Part shown: positions 24,203-33,768 of the stretch, piece after piece | How the letters are laid out: each line of letters opens with the position of its first letter | Position numbering within the stretch: position 1 is the stretch's first letter | DNA from: Bacillus sp. AFS006103 | GTDB lineage: Bacteria; Bacillota; Bacilli; Bacillales; Cytobacillaceae | Direction: 5' to 3' | Length of the DNA: 64,000 bases | NCBI GenBank assembly: GCA_002559145.1 | Contig: NTXX01000010.1 | Span: 124,350-188,349 of the forward strand | The notes under the pieces: model-generated | Databases searched by the model: none | What the model was told of the DNA's origin: nothing | Seen by the model: only the letters and a program-made list of their open reading frames with translations | Translations under genes and position numbers: made by a program

Positions 24203-25406
24203 TGAAAAAAAGCTTTGGAAGGACCGAGCAAGCGGTCGAATGAAGGACTTAGGAAGGTATTTACGCTATATTTTCAATGGGCATCTTGTCGTTGTTTTAT
24301 TATTTTTAATTGGAACAGCTTCATTTTATTATCAAAAGTGGATTGAATCCCTTTCTGAAGGTTTTCCTGCAGAATTAATTATCGCTATTCTGATTGGAGC
24401 CTTGTTAACATATAGTCCTGTATCTAATTTCCTGCTAGAAGCGGATCAGGTGTTTATACTCCCGCTTGAGGATAAATTGAGAGGATATTTCCTTCGTTCA
24501 GGAGGGGCGAGCCTTGTTTTTCAAGGTTACCTGCTTCTGATGGTATTGGCAGTATTAATGCCCATGTATGCCAAGATAAGCAGTAATGGCTTCCAATCAT
24601 TTTTCCCTTTTTTAGTGATCCTGTTAGTCTTAAAGGCCTGGAATTTAACAACAAGTTGGCGGATCGATTTTTTTGTCCAAGCTTCTATCTATAGATGGGA
24701 CATTGTCGTTCGTTATTTAATTAATGCGATATTTACTTATTTGCTATTTAAACAAGCCAATATTTTTATCCTGTTGTTCATTGTGATTGTTTGCGCTTTG
24801 TATTACTTTTACTTTTCTGCTCAAACTAAGAAAATGGGCCTTAAATGGGATTTATTAATTAGCCAAGAAGAGAAAAGAATGGCATCCTTTTATCGGCTTG
24901 CGAATATGTTTACTGATGTGCCTCAATTAAGGGATACAGTTAAAAGAAGAAAATGGTTAGATCTATTTATTAATCGAATGGCTTTTTCCAGAGACAAGAC
25001 CTATTTATATTTGTTTTCGAGAGCGTTTTTAAGGTCATCGGATTATCTTGGACTTTTTATACGTTTAACAGTAATTGGCGTTCTTGCAATTTATTTTATC
25101 TCTTTTGGTGCAGGTCAAATATTACTCGGGATTTTATTCTTATATTTAACAGGTTTTCAGCTTCTTCCACTGTGGAATCATCATCAAAACAAATTGTGGG
25201 TAGACTTATATCCTGTTGAACAAAAATATAAAAAAATAGCATTTAACTCTTTATTAATGACCATTTTAGCGATTCAAACAGTCATCTTTTCTTTATTTAT
25301 AGTAGTGAAGGGCGAATTGTTCATCTCGTTGCTATCCATAATTGCAGGAATTGTGTTTAGCTATGTTTTTGTTTATTTTTACGCTAAAAATCGATTGAAA
25401 GTATAA
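24195..25406 (+). CDS. ecsB: ABC transporter permease EcsB
   Basis: A 403-residue multi-spanning membrane protein (B. subtilis EcsB about 408). Eight or so hydrophobic segments are visible, for example LVVVLLFLIGTASFYYQKW, ELIIAILIGALLTYSP and SLLSIIAGIVFSYVFVYFY. A polar cytoplasmic stretch in the middle (ISQEEKRMASFYRLANMF) is typical of EcsB. The start lies inside the last codons of ecsA (eight-base overlap), so the two are coupled. It is followed by a terminator at 25412, which separates it from ecsC. Confidence 0.93.
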   Translation: MFDEKKLWKDRASGRMKDLGRYLRYIFNGHLVVVLLFLIGTASFYYQKWIESLSEGFPAELIIAILIGALLTYSPVSNFLLEADQVFILPLEDKLRGYFLRSGGASLVFQGYLLLMVLAVLMPMYAKISSNGFQSFFPFLVILLVLKAWNLTTSWRIDFFVQASIYRWDIVVRYLINAIFTYLLFKQANIFILLFIVIVCALYYFYFSAQTKKMGLKWDLLISQEEKRMASFYRLANMFTDVPQLRDTVKRRKWLDLFINRMAFSRDKTYLYLFSRAFLRSSDYLGLFIRLTVIGVLAIYFISFGAGQILLGILFLYLTGFQLLPLWNHHQNKLWVDLYPVEQKYKKIAFNSLLMTILAIQTVIFSLFIVVKGELFISLLSIIAGIVFSYVFVYFYAKNRLKV

Positions 25407-25411
25407 TCCAG

Positions 25412-25441
25412 ATCCCCTTGAAAAATTAAGGGGATTTTTTT
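25412..25441 (+). terminator. Rho-independent terminator between ecsB and ecsC
   Basis: ATCCCCTT and AAGGGGAT form a perfect eight-base-pair stem around eight bases, followed by T7. ecsC may therefore be less expressed than ecsAB or have its own promoter. Confidence 0.82.
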
Positions 25442-25500
25442 GAAACTATTGGGCGGAGATCTTCGTATGAATGCATAATATTATAGTGGAGGGGTGACCA

Positions 25501-26226
25501 ATGAACGAGTATGAATTAAAGGTTTATGAAGAAGTCGAAGAGTGGAAACGGAAATTAACGAGACGCTCAGGAATGATGAATCGATTATCGAAAAAAGCCC
25601 AAGGAAAAATAAATGAATTTATTCCTGAAAAGGTTCACGAAGTAATGACAGATAGTATCAAAGCAATGGTTAAAGCAACGCTGTTCGGTTCGCAAATTAC
25701 AACGAATAGGGATCAGGCACACTGGTTAACCCTTGCTGAAAAAGATGAATTGGCAGTTAAAAAAATGGCTGCTTTTCAAAAGACGGCGATGATTGAAGGG
25801 GCGGGGACTGGAGCTGGTGGAATTCTACTTGGGCTGGCTGATTTTCCATTACTGCTTTCCATAAAGATGAAATTTCTATTTGAAGCAGCTTCTATCTATG
25901 GTTTTAATACAAAGGAATATGCAGAAAGATTGTTTATTCTTCATGTATTTCAGCTGGCATTTTCAAGTGAGGAGATACGAAAAAGTACATTAGCTGAAAT
26001 TGAAAACTGGGAGACTCGAAAGGCTGTCCTAGTGGAAATGGATTGGCGCAAGTTTCAGCAGGAGTATCGGGATTATATTGACCTGGCTAAAATGCTCCAA
26101 TTAGTGCCGGGTATTGGTGCCTTTGTTGGTGCTTATGCCAATAACAATCTCCTTAAGCATTTAGGTGAAACAGCTATGAATGCCTATCGATTAAGACTGC
26201 TCCAAAAATCCCCTGACCCAATTTGA
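25501..26226 (+). CDS. ecsC: EcsC family protein
   Basis: A 241-residue protein starting MNEYELKVYEEVEEWKRKLT. The central block MIEGAGTGAGGILLGLADFPLLLSIKMKFLFEAASIYGF is the core of the EcsC family, with a second hydrophobic glycine-rich stretch (VPGIGAFVGAYANNNLL) near the C-terminus. GGAGGGG precedes the ATG. It follows ecsAB as in B. subtilis. EcsC is dispensable for the Ecs phenotypes there and its function is unknown. Confidence 0.9.
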   Translation: MNEYELKVYEEVEEWKRKLTRRSGMMNRLSKKAQGKINEFIPEKVHEVMTDSIKAMVKATLFGSQITTNRDQAHWLTLAEKDELAVKKMAAFQKTAMIEGAGTGAGGILLGLADFPLLLSIKMKFLFEAASIYGFNTKEYAERLFILHVFQLAFSSEEIRKSTLAEIENWETRKAVLVEMDWRKFQQEYRDYIDLAKMLQLVPGIGAFVGAYANNNLLKHLGETAMNAYRLRLLQKSPDPI

Positions 26227-26241
26227 GTCGAGGGGATTTTT
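26204..26241. terminator. Bidirectional terminator between ecsC and yhaA
   Basis: AAAAATCCCCT and AGGGGATTTTT form a perfect 11-base-pair stem around 16 bases; the left arm lies within the last codons of ecsC. T runs are present on both strands. Confidence 0.83.
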
Positions 26242-26242
26242 C

Positions 26243-27421
26243 TTAATCATTACCATGGATGGTAATAGCCGCCACTCCTAATGTTTTTGCTGCAATTAAC
26301 ATTGCTTTTTCATCGATATCAAATTTAGGGTGATGATGTGGGTACCCCGTGTCTTTACCAGGCGGCTTTGCCCCTGTGAAGAAGAATGTACCTGGCACGT
26401 TTTGTAAGTAATAGGAAAAATCTTCACCGCCCATTTGGAGTTCGGTTTCTTCAATGTTGGTTACTTCTGCGACTTTATGTGCACAGGAAGTTAAAAACAC
26501 GGTTTCTTTCTCAGAATTGACCACAGCTGGATAGCCCCGCACAAATCTAAAGTCATAAGTACTCCCTGACATGGAGCATGTGCCCGCAATTATTCTTTCC
26601 ATCTCTACTTCGATCAATTGTTGGACGGCCTCATTAAATGTACGAACCGTGCCAATGAGTGTTGCTTTGTCTGCAATAACGTTAAATGCATTTTGTGCGG
26701 TGAAAGAACCAATCGTGACCACGGCCGCATCAACGGGATTTACTCTCCGACTGACAATCTGCTGTAGATTTAAGACAATCTGGGATGCAGTTACGATTGC
26801 GTCTAGCGTTTTATGCGGCTGGGCTCCATGGCCGCCCTTGCCTTGAATATCAATTTCAAAACGGTCAGCCGCCGCCATTATTGGACCGGTTCGATATTGA
26901 ATCGTCCCCGTCGGTTCGCTTGCCCATAAATGAGTGCCGAAAATAACATCAACATCTTCCAAACAGCCATCCTCAATCATGGAAATCGCGCCACCTGGTG
27001 CATACTCTTCCGCATGTTGATGGATAAATACATAGGTGCCTTCTAATTCCTCTTTTAGTTCATTCAAAGTTTTGGCAAGGACGAGGAGAGTGGCAGTATG
27101 GCCATCATGTCCACAGGCATGCATCACCCCAGGGACTAAGGATTTGTACGGAACATCCTTTTCATCCTGGATGGGCAGTGCATCAAAATCGGCCCGTAGT
27201 GCTACTGTTTTACCTGGTTTTTTTCCATAAACCTTTGCAATCACACCATTCCCGCCAACATTCCCTTTTACTTCAATTTGGAGTTGCTCATAAAAAGCCT
27301 GAATGAATTGGGCGGTATTATATTCCTGAAAGGATAATTCCGGATGTTGGTGCATAAAGCGGCGGATATCAACCATCTCTTCATAAGACCCTTCTAAGGC
27401 TGCAAACAACTTGTTTATCAA
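26243..27421 (-). CDS. yhaA: M20 family amidohydrolase YhaA (N-acyl-amino-acid type)
   Basis: A 392-residue M20-family metallo-amidohydrolase. Seen: HQHPELSFQEYNTAQF near residue 24, the zinc ligands in HACGHDGHTA near residue 100, EEYAPGGA near 137, GKGGHGAQPHKTLDA near 190 and the end block GGEDFSYYL near residue 355. The better start is TTG at 27421, because GGAGG lies six bases upstream of it; the ATG at 27439 lies upstream of that site and would leave the Shine-Dalgarno inside the gene. Such enzymes hydrolyse N-acyl or N-acetyl amino acids (hippurate/IAA-amino-acid hydrolase family). It follows the ecs genes, convergently. Confidence 0.9.
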   Translation of the reverse strand: MINKLFAALEGSYEEMVDIRRFMHQHPELSFQEYNTAQFIQAFYEQLQIEVKGNVGGNGVIAKVYGKKPGKTVALRADFDALPIQDEKDVPYKSLVPGVMHACGHDGHTATLLVLAKTLNELKEELEGTYVFIHQHAEEYAPGGAISMIEDGCLEDVDVIFGTHLWASEPTGTIQYRTGPIMAAADRFEIDIQGKGGHGAQPHKTLDAIVTASQIVLNLQQIVSRRVNPVDAAVVTIGSFTAQNAFNVIADKATLIGTVRTFNEAVQQLIEVEMERIIAGTCSMSGSTYDFRFVRGYPAVVNSEKETVFLTSCAHKVAEVTNIEETELQMGGEDFSYYLQNVPGTFFFTGAKPPGKDTGYPHHHPKFDIDEKAMLIAAKTLGVAAITIHGND

Positions 27422-27568
27422 ATCTATTCCTCCAAACATATCAGTGATATAGAATCTATTTTCAAACTATTTTAACATTTATATCCTCTAAAGTAGATTT
27501 TTATAGGCATTTTCTTTATACTTTTTACTAGAATTTCAATTAGATATGAGCAGGAAAGGGTTTGGGGG

Positions 27569-28204
27569 ATGGAACGAAAGAACTACAGGAATTTTTCTTA
27601 TCTATTTTTTCTTTTTGCACTTTTTTGCGCATTGCTTACATCCATCAAGGTTGCAATGAGCAGCGATTTTTGGATCGATGACAAGGTGGCAGGGCTATTT
27701 GCACATGTGCCTAAATCAGTCATTCCATTTTTTATTCAAGTAACAGAAATGGGCGATAAAAAGGGGATTGGGGTTGTTGCCTTACTTGCGTTAGCGTGGT
27801 TATTACTTAAACAGAGGAACTACGTTGGTGCGGGTGCCCTTGCCTTATCAGTAGCAATAGGAAATGAAGTTAGTAAGCTTTTAAAGAATCTTTTTGTACG
27901 CCCTAGGCCAGACCTTGAACATCTTGTCGATGTGAAAAGCTACAGCTTTCCGAGTGGACATGCGATGGTGGGGATGATTGTTTATTTTATGATTGCGTAT
28001 CTTCTAATGGAGGAAGCAAAATCAAAGTCAGCAAAGATCACAATCGCTGTTATTACAGCTATCTTACTCTTATTAATAGGTGCAAGCCGAATTGTTTTAC
28101 AGGTTCATTATCCATCAGATGTCCTTGGAGGCTATGCATTAGGTTATATCTGGGTAGTTATTTGGATTCTAATATATAACTATTTTAAAAAGCGGCAAAA
28201 TTAA
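27569..28204 (+). CDS. PAP2 family membrane phosphatase
   Basis: A 211-residue integral membrane phosphatase. The three PAP2 motifs are KNLFVRPRP (KxxxxxxRP) near residue 110, PSGHAM near 131 and SRIVLQVHYPSDVLGG (SRxxxxxHxxxD) near 180. Six membrane helices are visible, starting LFFLFALFCALLTSIKVAM. Such enzymes dephosphorylate undecaprenyl pyrophosphate or lipid phosphates at the outer membrane face; which substrate applies here cannot be told. GGGGG precedes the ATG. It stands alone between two oppositely oriented genes. Confidence 0.88.
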   Translation: MERKNYRNFSYLFFLFALFCALLTSIKVAMSSDFWIDDKVAGLFAHVPKSVIPFFIQVTEMGDKKGIGVVALLALAWLLLKQRNYVGAGALALSVAIGNEVSKLLKNLFVRPRPDLEHLVDVKSYSFPSGHAMVGMIVYFMIAYLLMEEAKSKSAKITIAVITAILLLLIGASRIVLQVHYPSDVLGGYALGYIWVVIWILIYNYFKKRQN

Positions 28205-28239
28205 GCAAAGAGGCTGTTCATAGGATCAGCCTCTTTGCT
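28204..28239. terminator. Hairpin terminator between the PAP2 gene and the permease gene
   Basis: AGCAAAGAGGCTG and CAGCCTCTTTGCT form a perfect 13-base-pair stem around ten bases between convergent genes. The T tract is short on both strands. Confidence 0.7.
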
Positions 28240-28243
28240 TCGG

Positions 28244-29641
28244 TTAAATGAGAAACATCGCAGCAATCGTTGTCACAACGAGCCCAATCACCACAGGAAG
28301 AAGGTTTCGCCTTGCTAGTTCAAATGGATCGACATTACAGATAGCTGCAGCCGGGATTAACGCCCATGGTACCAGAGTTCCGCCCCCTACCCATATGGCA
28401 GAAATTTGCCCGAGTGCCGTCAATGTGGCAGCACCCTTACCGATGGCAATGGCAAATAGGCTGGCAACAGAACCGGCAAGTGAGATTCCGGAAAAGCCTG
28501 AACCATCGAGACCAGTGATTGCCCCAACGGTAGTCAGGGTAATCGCCCCAACTTCTTTACTTAATGGGACGATATTAGCGAGAGAAACTCCTAAATCATT
28601 GACAATTCCTTGAGAAGCCTTCGGTAAAAAGTCACCAATGATTTTCCCGAATCCGGCATCACCCAAATAAAAGAAAGCAGCAATCGGGATTACTGGACCA
28701 AAAACTTTAAAACCAAATTGGAATCCTTCGATTAGATATTGTGTTGTTTTTTCTAAGCCTTTACTTTTATGGCTTGTTAAGGCAATTAATAAAAGTATAA
28801 GAATCGAAGTGCCGCCAATTAAAGCTGTGGCATCGCCGCCTGCTAAATCAAGAATGGACATCGCCGCAACGTCTGCAGCAAATAATAAGGGTACTAATAG
28901 GGCAAAAAAGCGTTTTTGAGCAAGTGATAGAAGCGCAGGCTGGTCAGTGTCACCAGCAGGCAAATCCGCACTTTCGGAAGTTGTCGTTTTTAGAATTCCC
29001 CGCTTCATATCCCTTTTTAAGAAGTAGAATGCGGTTACAGTTGTAACAAGACCCATAATAAACACTAATGGAATGCTGGCATTAATCACGTCTTGAATGG
29101 GAATACCCGCTGCATCTGAGGTTAGTTTAGGAGCAGCTTGAATGACAAAGTCACCAGATAAAGCGATACCATGACCAAACAAGTTCATTGCCATGGCTAC
29201 ACCAAGAGCTGGCAGTCCAGCGCGAATCGCAACTGGAAGAAGGACGGCACCTAAAAGTGCAACAGCAGGGGATGGCCAGAAGAACCAGGATATAATCATC
29301 ATAAGAATTCCTATTGTCCAATAAGCGAGTGTTGGGTTGCGAATTAGTTTTCGAAATGGTGAAATCATCACATCATTAATTCCAGTTACCGTTAAAGTAT
29401 TGCTCATGGCAACAATTATTGAAATAACAAGAATAGTAGATAATAATTCAGTAATTGCATAACTGAAACTGTTGAAAATACTGCTTATTGAATGGCTTAA
29501 CGACCCGGTTGCAGTGATAGCAATTAAGAATATCCCGACGATACATACAATGGATGTGTCCCTTCTCATGACCATAAATCCAATGATAAGAACAATAAAG
29601 GTCACATAGATCCAATGAAGAGCAGTAAGCTCGACAACCAT
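28244..29641 (-). CDS. Multi-spanning permease, ion-transporter superfamily (YhfA-like)
   Basis: A 465-residue membrane protein with about 12 hydrophobic segments. The sequence has the re-entrant, Gly/Pro-rich loops typical of the ArsB/NhaD/GntP-like ion-transporter superfamily, for example FWPSPAVALLGAVLLPVAIR, AMAMNLFGHGIALSGDFVIQ and GQISAIWVGGGTLVPWALIP, arranged as an internal repeat of two halves. B. subtilis YhfA, of similar length and in the hem neighbourhood, is my best guess for an orthologue. The substrate is unknown. The ATG at 29641 has GGAGGG upstream. A palindrome lies in its leader (29662-29690). Confidence 0.78.
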   Translation of the reverse strand: MVVELTALHWIYVTFIVLIIGFMVMRRDTSIVCIVGIFLIAITATGSLSHSISSIFNSFSYAITELLSTILVISIIVAMSNTLTVTGINDVMISPFRKLIRNPTLAYWTIGILMMIISWFFWPSPAVALLGAVLLPVAIRAGLPALGVAMAMNLFGHGIALSGDFVIQAAPKLTSDAAGIPIQDVINASIPLVFIMGLVTTVTAFYFLKRDMKRGILKTTTSESADLPAGDTDQPALLSLAQKRFFALLVPLLFAADVAAMSILDLAGGDATALIGGTSILILLLIALTSHKSKGLEKTTQYLIEGFQFGFKVFGPVIPIAAFFYLGDAGFGKIIGDFLPKASQGIVNDLGVSLANIVPLSKEVGAITLTTVGAITGLDGSGFSGISLAGSVASLFAIAIGKGAATLTALGQISAIWVGGGTLVPWALIPAAAICNVDPFELARRNLLPVVIGLVVTTIAAMFLI

Positions 29642-29661
29642 GTATTTCCCTCCTCTCTATC

Positions 29662-29690
29662 ATCCAGGGAGGGCTATAGCCCTGTTGGAT
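29662..29690 (-). promoter_or_regulatory. 29-base imperfect palindrome in the permease leader
   Basis: ATCCA...TGGAT arms enclose AGGGCTATAGCCCT, a perfect 14-base palindrome. It lies 20 bases before the permease start on the minus strand. It could be an operator or a leader hairpin; no T run follows. The palindrome is seen directly, the function is inferred. Confidence 0.45.
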
Positions 29691-29943
29691 GTAATACAGA
29701 ATATGAAAATTGCATCAAGAGGTGAGCGGAATTAATGAAAAAATTATTGGGGAAATGCCTGCAGATTTAACAAATTTAAAAACGTAAAAACGACTTTTTT
29801 TTGACAGTTAATATCGTTAGCTATACACAAATAGGATAAATAGATATAGTAAATACAGTTTAATAAGAATGAGTAAGTTTTAAATTTATGCTATATATAT
29901 TAAAATTGACAACAGACACGTTTTTGAAAGGTGGACAACACTA
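29691..29943. other. Divergent intergenic region, permease / hemE
   Basis: About 250 AT-rich bases. Two TTGACA sequences are visible on the plus strand (around 29802 and 29908), but neither has a good -10 at 16-18 bases: the first is followed by TATACA at 15. The hemE transcript most likely starts here. No hairpin or terminator is seen. Confidence 0.45.
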
Positions 29944-30990
29944 ATGACAAGACCAATTAATGAAACATTATTAAAAGCAGCCAGAGGCGAAAAAACCGAT
30001 CATGTACCTTTATGGTACATGCGTCAGGCTGGCCGTTCGCAGCCAGAGTACAGAGCGATTAAAGAAAAGTATTCCTTATTTGAAATTACACATCAGCCTG
30101 AGCTTTGTGCTTATGTAACGCGCTTGCCCGTTGAACAATATAACGTCGATGCTGCGATTTTATATAAAGATATTATGACGCCGCTCCCAGCAATTGGGAT
30201 GGAGGTAGAAATAAAAGGAGGGATTGGACCTGTTATTGACAATCCAATTCGTTCTTTAGCAGATGTTGAAAAACTAGGTGAAATTAATCCTGAAGAGGAT
30301 GTCCCCTATGTATTGGATACGATTAAATTATTAACACAAGAGCAGTTATCCGTACCATTAATCGGTTTTTCGGGTGCTCCATTTACCCTTGCCAGCTATA
30401 TGATTGAAGGCGGTCCTTCCAAAAACTATAATAAGACAAAAGCGTTTATGTACACCGAGCCAAAGGCGTGGTTCGCACTTATGGATAAGCTCGGCGATAT
30501 GATCATTACATATGTGAAGTCGCAAATTAAAGCTGGTGCAAAGGCTATTCAGATTTTTGATTCATGGGTGGGGGCTTTAAATGTAGAGGATTATCGGTAT
30601 TTCATTAAGCCCATTATGAATCGTATTTTTGTTTCATTAAAAGAGGAAAATGTTCCATTAATTATGTTCGGCGTCGGTGCTAGTCATCTTGCTTTAGAAT
30701 GGAATGATCTGCCACTGGATGTTGTTGGGTTGGATTGGCGTCTGCCGATTCACCAGGCAAGAGAAATGGGTATTAACAAAGCTATTCAGGGAAATCTTGA
30801 CCCGGCTATTCTGTTAGCTCCATGGGAAGTCATTGAGGAAAGAGCGAAAGCTATTTTAGACCAAGGAATGGAACAGGATGGCTACATTTTTAATTTAGGG
30901 CACGGTGTATTCCCTTCAGTTAACCCTGAAACATTGAAAAAATTAGCTTCATTTGTCCATGAGTATTCTGCATCAAAATTAAATCGTTAA
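29944..30990 (+). CDS. hemE: Uroporphyrinogen decarboxylase HemE
   Basis: A 348-residue protein with the UroD signature near the N-terminus ([17 protein letters not shown], residues 20-36), [17 protein letters not shown] near 140, [11 protein letters not shown] near 205 and LDWRLPI near 260. It converts uroporphyrinogen III to coproporphyrinogen III. AAAGGTGG precedes the ATG. hemE-hemH-hemY follow each other on the same strand, the arrangement of B. subtilis. A gap of 166 bases before hemH leaves room for a second promoter. Confidence 0.97.
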   Translation: MTRPINETLLKAARGEKTDHVPLWYMRQAGRSQPEYRAIKEKYSLFEITHQPELCAYVTRLPVEQYNVDAAILYKDIMTPLPAIGMEVEIKGGIGPVIDNPIRSLADVEKLGEINPEEDVPYVLDTIKLLTQEQLSVPLIGFSGAPFTLASYMIEGGPSKNYNKTKAFMYTEPKAWFALMDKLGDMIITYVKSQIKAGAKAIQIFDSWVGALNVEDYRYFIKPIMNRIFVSLKEENVPLIMFGVGASHLALEWNDLPLDVVGLDWRLPIHQAREMGINKAIQGNLDPAILLAPWEVIEERAKAILDQGMEQDGYIFNLGHGVFPSVNPETLKKLASFVHEYSASKLNR

Positions 30991-31156
30991 TTTTCCATCT
31001 TAAGTTTAAAATTGGTAAGCAGTCCAATTTTTTGGCACAATAATATTGGCTGCTTTATAATGGGTCATTGAGGGCATTACAGCTTTTAATGGCCCAGAAC
31101 CAAACGATTTTTTAAAAATGGGAAAAAGCGAATAGATTTGAAAATGAGGTGCGAAC

Positions 31157-32092
31157 ATGACAAAAAAGAAAATGGGCCTGTTAGTAATGGCTTACGGGAC
31201 TCCATATACATTAGATGATTTAGAGGGATACTATACCCATATTCGACACGGCCGAAAGCCAACACCAGAAATGATCGAAGAACTTCGTGGCAGGTATGAA
31301 GCGATTGGCGGGATATCTCCGTTAGCTAAGATTACCCTTGAGCAAGCAGAAAAACTCGAAGAACATCTAAATAATATTCAACAGGAAATAGAATTTAAAA
31401 TGTATCTTGGCTTAAAACACATCACTCCTTTTATTGAAGATGCAGTGAAACAAATGGATGCTGACGGCATTGAAGAGGCTATCAGTATCGTTCTTGCTCC
31501 TCATTTTTCAACTTTCAGCATAAAGTCCTACAATGGAAGAGCTTTAGAAGAAGCAGAAAAATTGGGTGGAAAGTTAAAAATCAGAACAATTGACAGCTGG
31601 TATCAAGAACCAAAGTTTATTGGATATTGGGTTGATAAGGTAAAAAAAGTCTTTTTAAGGATGCCGCAAGAGGAAAGGGACGAGGCCGTCCTGATTGTTT
31701 CCGCACATAGTCTGCCTGAGAAAATCCTCCAGTTCGGTGATCCATATCCGAGCCAATTGCAAGAAACAGCGGACTTAATTGCTGAACAGGCGGGAATACA
31801 AAATTATGTGGTCGGCTGGCAAAGTGCCGGACAAACTCCAGAACCTTGGCTTGGCCCGGATGTTCAAGATTTAACTCGGGATTTATATAATGAGCATCAT
31901 TATAAAGCGTTTGTTTATGCACCTGTAGGGTTTGTATGTGAACATCTTGAAGTGCTTTATGATAATGATTATGAATGTAGAAAAGTGACGGAAGAAGTGG
32001 GTGCAAGTTACTACCGCCCAGAAATGCCAAATGCAAAGGAAGAATTTATTGATGCATTGTCGGCCGTCGTTCTTAAGATGGTTACTGAGTAA
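31157..32092 (+). CDS. hemH: Coproporphyrin III ferrochelatase HemH (CpfC)
   Basis: A 311-residue ferrochelatase starting [20 protein letters not shown]. Seen: [28 protein letters not shown] with the conserved His near residue 118, [11 protein letters not shown] near 180 and the acidic [13 protein letters not shown] near 268. In Gram-positive bacteria this enzyme inserts iron into coproporphyrin III. GAGGTG precedes the ATG. It is followed 30 bases later by hemY, with which it acts in the coproporphyrin-dependent pathway. Confidence 0.96.
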   Translation: MTKKKMGLLVMAYGTPYTLDDLEGYYTHIRHGRKPTPEMIEELRGRYEAIGGISPLAKITLEQAEKLEEHLNNIQQEIEFKMYLGLKHITPFIEDAVKQMDADGIEEAISIVLAPHFSTFSIKSYNGRALEEAEKLGGKLKIRTIDSWYQEPKFIGYWVDKVKKVFLRMPQEERDEAVLIVSAHSLPEKILQFGDPYPSQLQETADLIAEQAGIQNYVVGWQSAGQTPEPWLGPDVQDLTRDLYNEHHYKAFVYAPVGFVCEHLEVLYDNDYECRKVTEEVGASYYRPEMPNAKEEFIDALSAVVLKMVTE

Positions 32093-32122
32093 GATTCAGA
32101 TTAGTGGAAGAAGGTGAGTACC

Positions 32123-33568
32123 TTGGCGGAAGAAAAACATAAAATTATCATCATTGGGGGAGGAATTGCTGGGCTCACATCAGCTTTTTATCTTCAAAAA
32201 GCAATTCATGAACATAATCTCCCCATTGAGATCCAACTAATCGAAGCTTCACACCGTCTCGGAGGCAAGATGCAAACTGTTATCAGGGATGGTTATACAA
32301 TTGAGAGAGGGCCGGATTCATTTTTAGCCCGAAAGACAAGTATTACTAGGTTAGCAAGGGAAGTGGGGATGGAGGATCAATTAGTCCATAATTCCACGGG
32401 AAAATCATTCGTGTTAGTTAACGAGAAACTTCATTCAATGCCCGGTGGTTCGATCATGGGAATTCCAACCGAAGTAGGACCTTTTCTCACCACAGGTCTT
32501 TTTTCTATTCCCGGCAAACTAAGAGCTGCGGCAGATTTCATTTTACCTCGGTCCGAAAGCGGAAAAGACCAATCATTGGGAGAGTTCTTCAGAAGAAGGC
32601 TAGGCGATGAGGTGGTCGAGAATTTAATTGAACCATTATTATCAGGGATTTATGCGGGTGATATTGATCAATTAAGTCTCATGTCCACTTTTCCGCAATT
32701 CTATGAGGTAGAACAGAAATACAGAAGCCTGATCATTGGGATGAAAAAATCCGCCCCTACACAACCCAAAAAGCCTGAAAATAATGAAAAAGTTAAAGGT
32801 GCCTTCTTAACATTTAAAACTGGGCTTCAATCATTTGCTGAAGCTATAGAAGCAAAGTTAGATAAAAGGTCAATTTTAAAAGGGCACCGTGTAGACAAAG
32901 TCACTAAAGTTGGGAATAAATATGAAGTTTATCTCAATAATGGGGAAACTTTGGTTGCTGATAGCATCATTGCAGCGACGCCTCATAAAATAACGCAAGC
33001 GATGTTTTCAGAATATAGTTTTTTTGATCCGTTAAAATCGGTCCCTTCTACATCAGTAGCAACAGTAGCTTTAGCATTTCCTAAAGAAGCAGTGAAAAAT
33101 GATATTGATGGAACAGGCTTCGTTGTTTCTAGAAATAGTGACTATTCAATTACAGCATGTACTTGGACCCATAAAAAGTGGGCTCATTCTACTCCAGAAG
33201 GGAAAGTGCTGCTCCGCTGTTATGTGGGGAGGTCTGGAGATGAAACAATCGTCGACCTTTCAGATGATAGAATTATAAAAATTGTCTTAGATGATTTGAA
33301 AAAAACCATGGATATTACGATGAATCCTGATTTTGCAATCATTTCCCGATGGAAAAATTCCATGCCACAATATACGGTGGGTCATAAGCAAAGGTTAATA
33401 GACATTGATAAGCAATTGAAAACGGAATTACCAGGTATATTTTTAGCAGGGTCTTCCTATGGCGGTGTTGGTCTACCAGATTGTATTGACCAGGGTGAGG
33501 CCGCAGTTAAAGACGTCCTTGATTATTTAAAAAGAAAAGATACCTCAACAGGAGCTGTTCATAAATAA
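32123..33568 (+). CDS. hemY: Coproporphyrinogen III oxidase HemY (CgoX)
   Basis: A 481-residue FAD enzyme. The dinucleotide-binding motif is IIIIGGGIAGLTSAFYLQ near residue 8, then RLGGKMQTV, IERGPDSFLARK near 60 and LIEPLLSGIYAGDI near 170. The C-terminal FAD-contact block is FLAGSSYGGVGLPDCIDQGE. The whole follows B. subtilis HemY closely. I prefer the TTG at 32123 because AAGGTGAG lies four to six bases upstream; a GTG at 32114 is inside that site. It oxidises coproporphyrinogen III to coproporphyrin III. A terminator follows directly. Confidence 0.95.
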   Translation: MAEEKHKIIIIGGGIAGLTSAFYLQKAIHEHNLPIEIQLIEASHRLGGKMQTVIRDGYTIERGPDSFLARKTSITRLAREVGMEDQLVHNSTGKSFVLVNEKLHSMPGGSIMGIPTEVGPFLTTGLFSIPGKLRAAADFILPRSESGKDQSLGEFFRRRLGDEVVENLIEPLLSGIYAGDIDQLSLMSTFPQFYEVEQKYRSLIIGMKKSAPTQPKKPENNEKVKGAFLTFKTGLQSFAEAIEAKLDKRSILKGHRVDKVTKVGNKYEVYLNNGETLVADSIIAATPHKITQAMFSEYSFFDPLKSVPSTSVATVALAFPKEAVKNDIDGTGFVVSRNSDYSITACTWTHKKWAHSTPEGKVLLRCYVGRSGDETIVDLSDDRIIKIVLDDLKKTMDITMNPDFAIISRWKNSMPQYTVGHKQRLIDIDKQLKTELPGIFLAGSSYGGVGLPDCIDQGEAAVKDVLDYLKRKDTSTGAVHK

Positions 33569-33581
33569 CAGCTTCTTTTTT
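33551..33581 (+). terminator. Rho-independent terminator of hemEHY
   Basis: GAGCTGTT and AACAGCTTC pair (one G-U) around seven bases, with T6 following. The left arm overlaps the last codons of hemY. Confidence 0.75.
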
Positions 33582-33585
33582 CTGC

Positions 33586-33614
33586 TTGCAAACAGGTATG
33601 AATCGATGTATACT
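33586..33614 (+). promoter_or_regulatory. Sigma-A promoter of yhgE
   Basis: TTGCAA and TATACT are separated by exactly 17 bases, a good vegetative promoter. It lies between the hemY terminator and a TetR-type inverted repeat at 33627-33649, which would sit just downstream of the start point, giving a leader of about 145 bases before yhgE. Confidence 0.7.
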
Positions 33615-33626
33615 CAAAAAGTATTA

Positions 33627-33649
33627 ACTGACCAAATTACTCAATCAGT
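33627..33649 (+). promoter_or_regulatory. Inverted repeat, probable TetR-family operator
   Basis: ACTGACCAA and TCAATCAGT are inverted arms (ACTGA/TCAGT perfect) around a five-base centre, immediately downstream of the yhgE promoter. In B. subtilis yhgE is preceded by yhgD, a TetR-family regulator gene, which is absent here. The operator call is inferred from symmetry and position. Confidence 0.5.
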
Positions 33650-33768
33650 CACTTTTGTGATTTTGATTAGTAGAAATTATTGGAGTATCAATGAGATATT
33701 CCATACTTTTTTGAAAGGAAATGACTAAATGAACAAAATGGTCATAAATATAAAAGGAGGCATCATAA

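Noticed and set aside
29802..29830. Vegetative promoter TTGACA-TATACA for hemE
   Set aside because: The spacing is 15 bases, below the usual range, and no better -10 is present; I mention it only in the intergenic entry.
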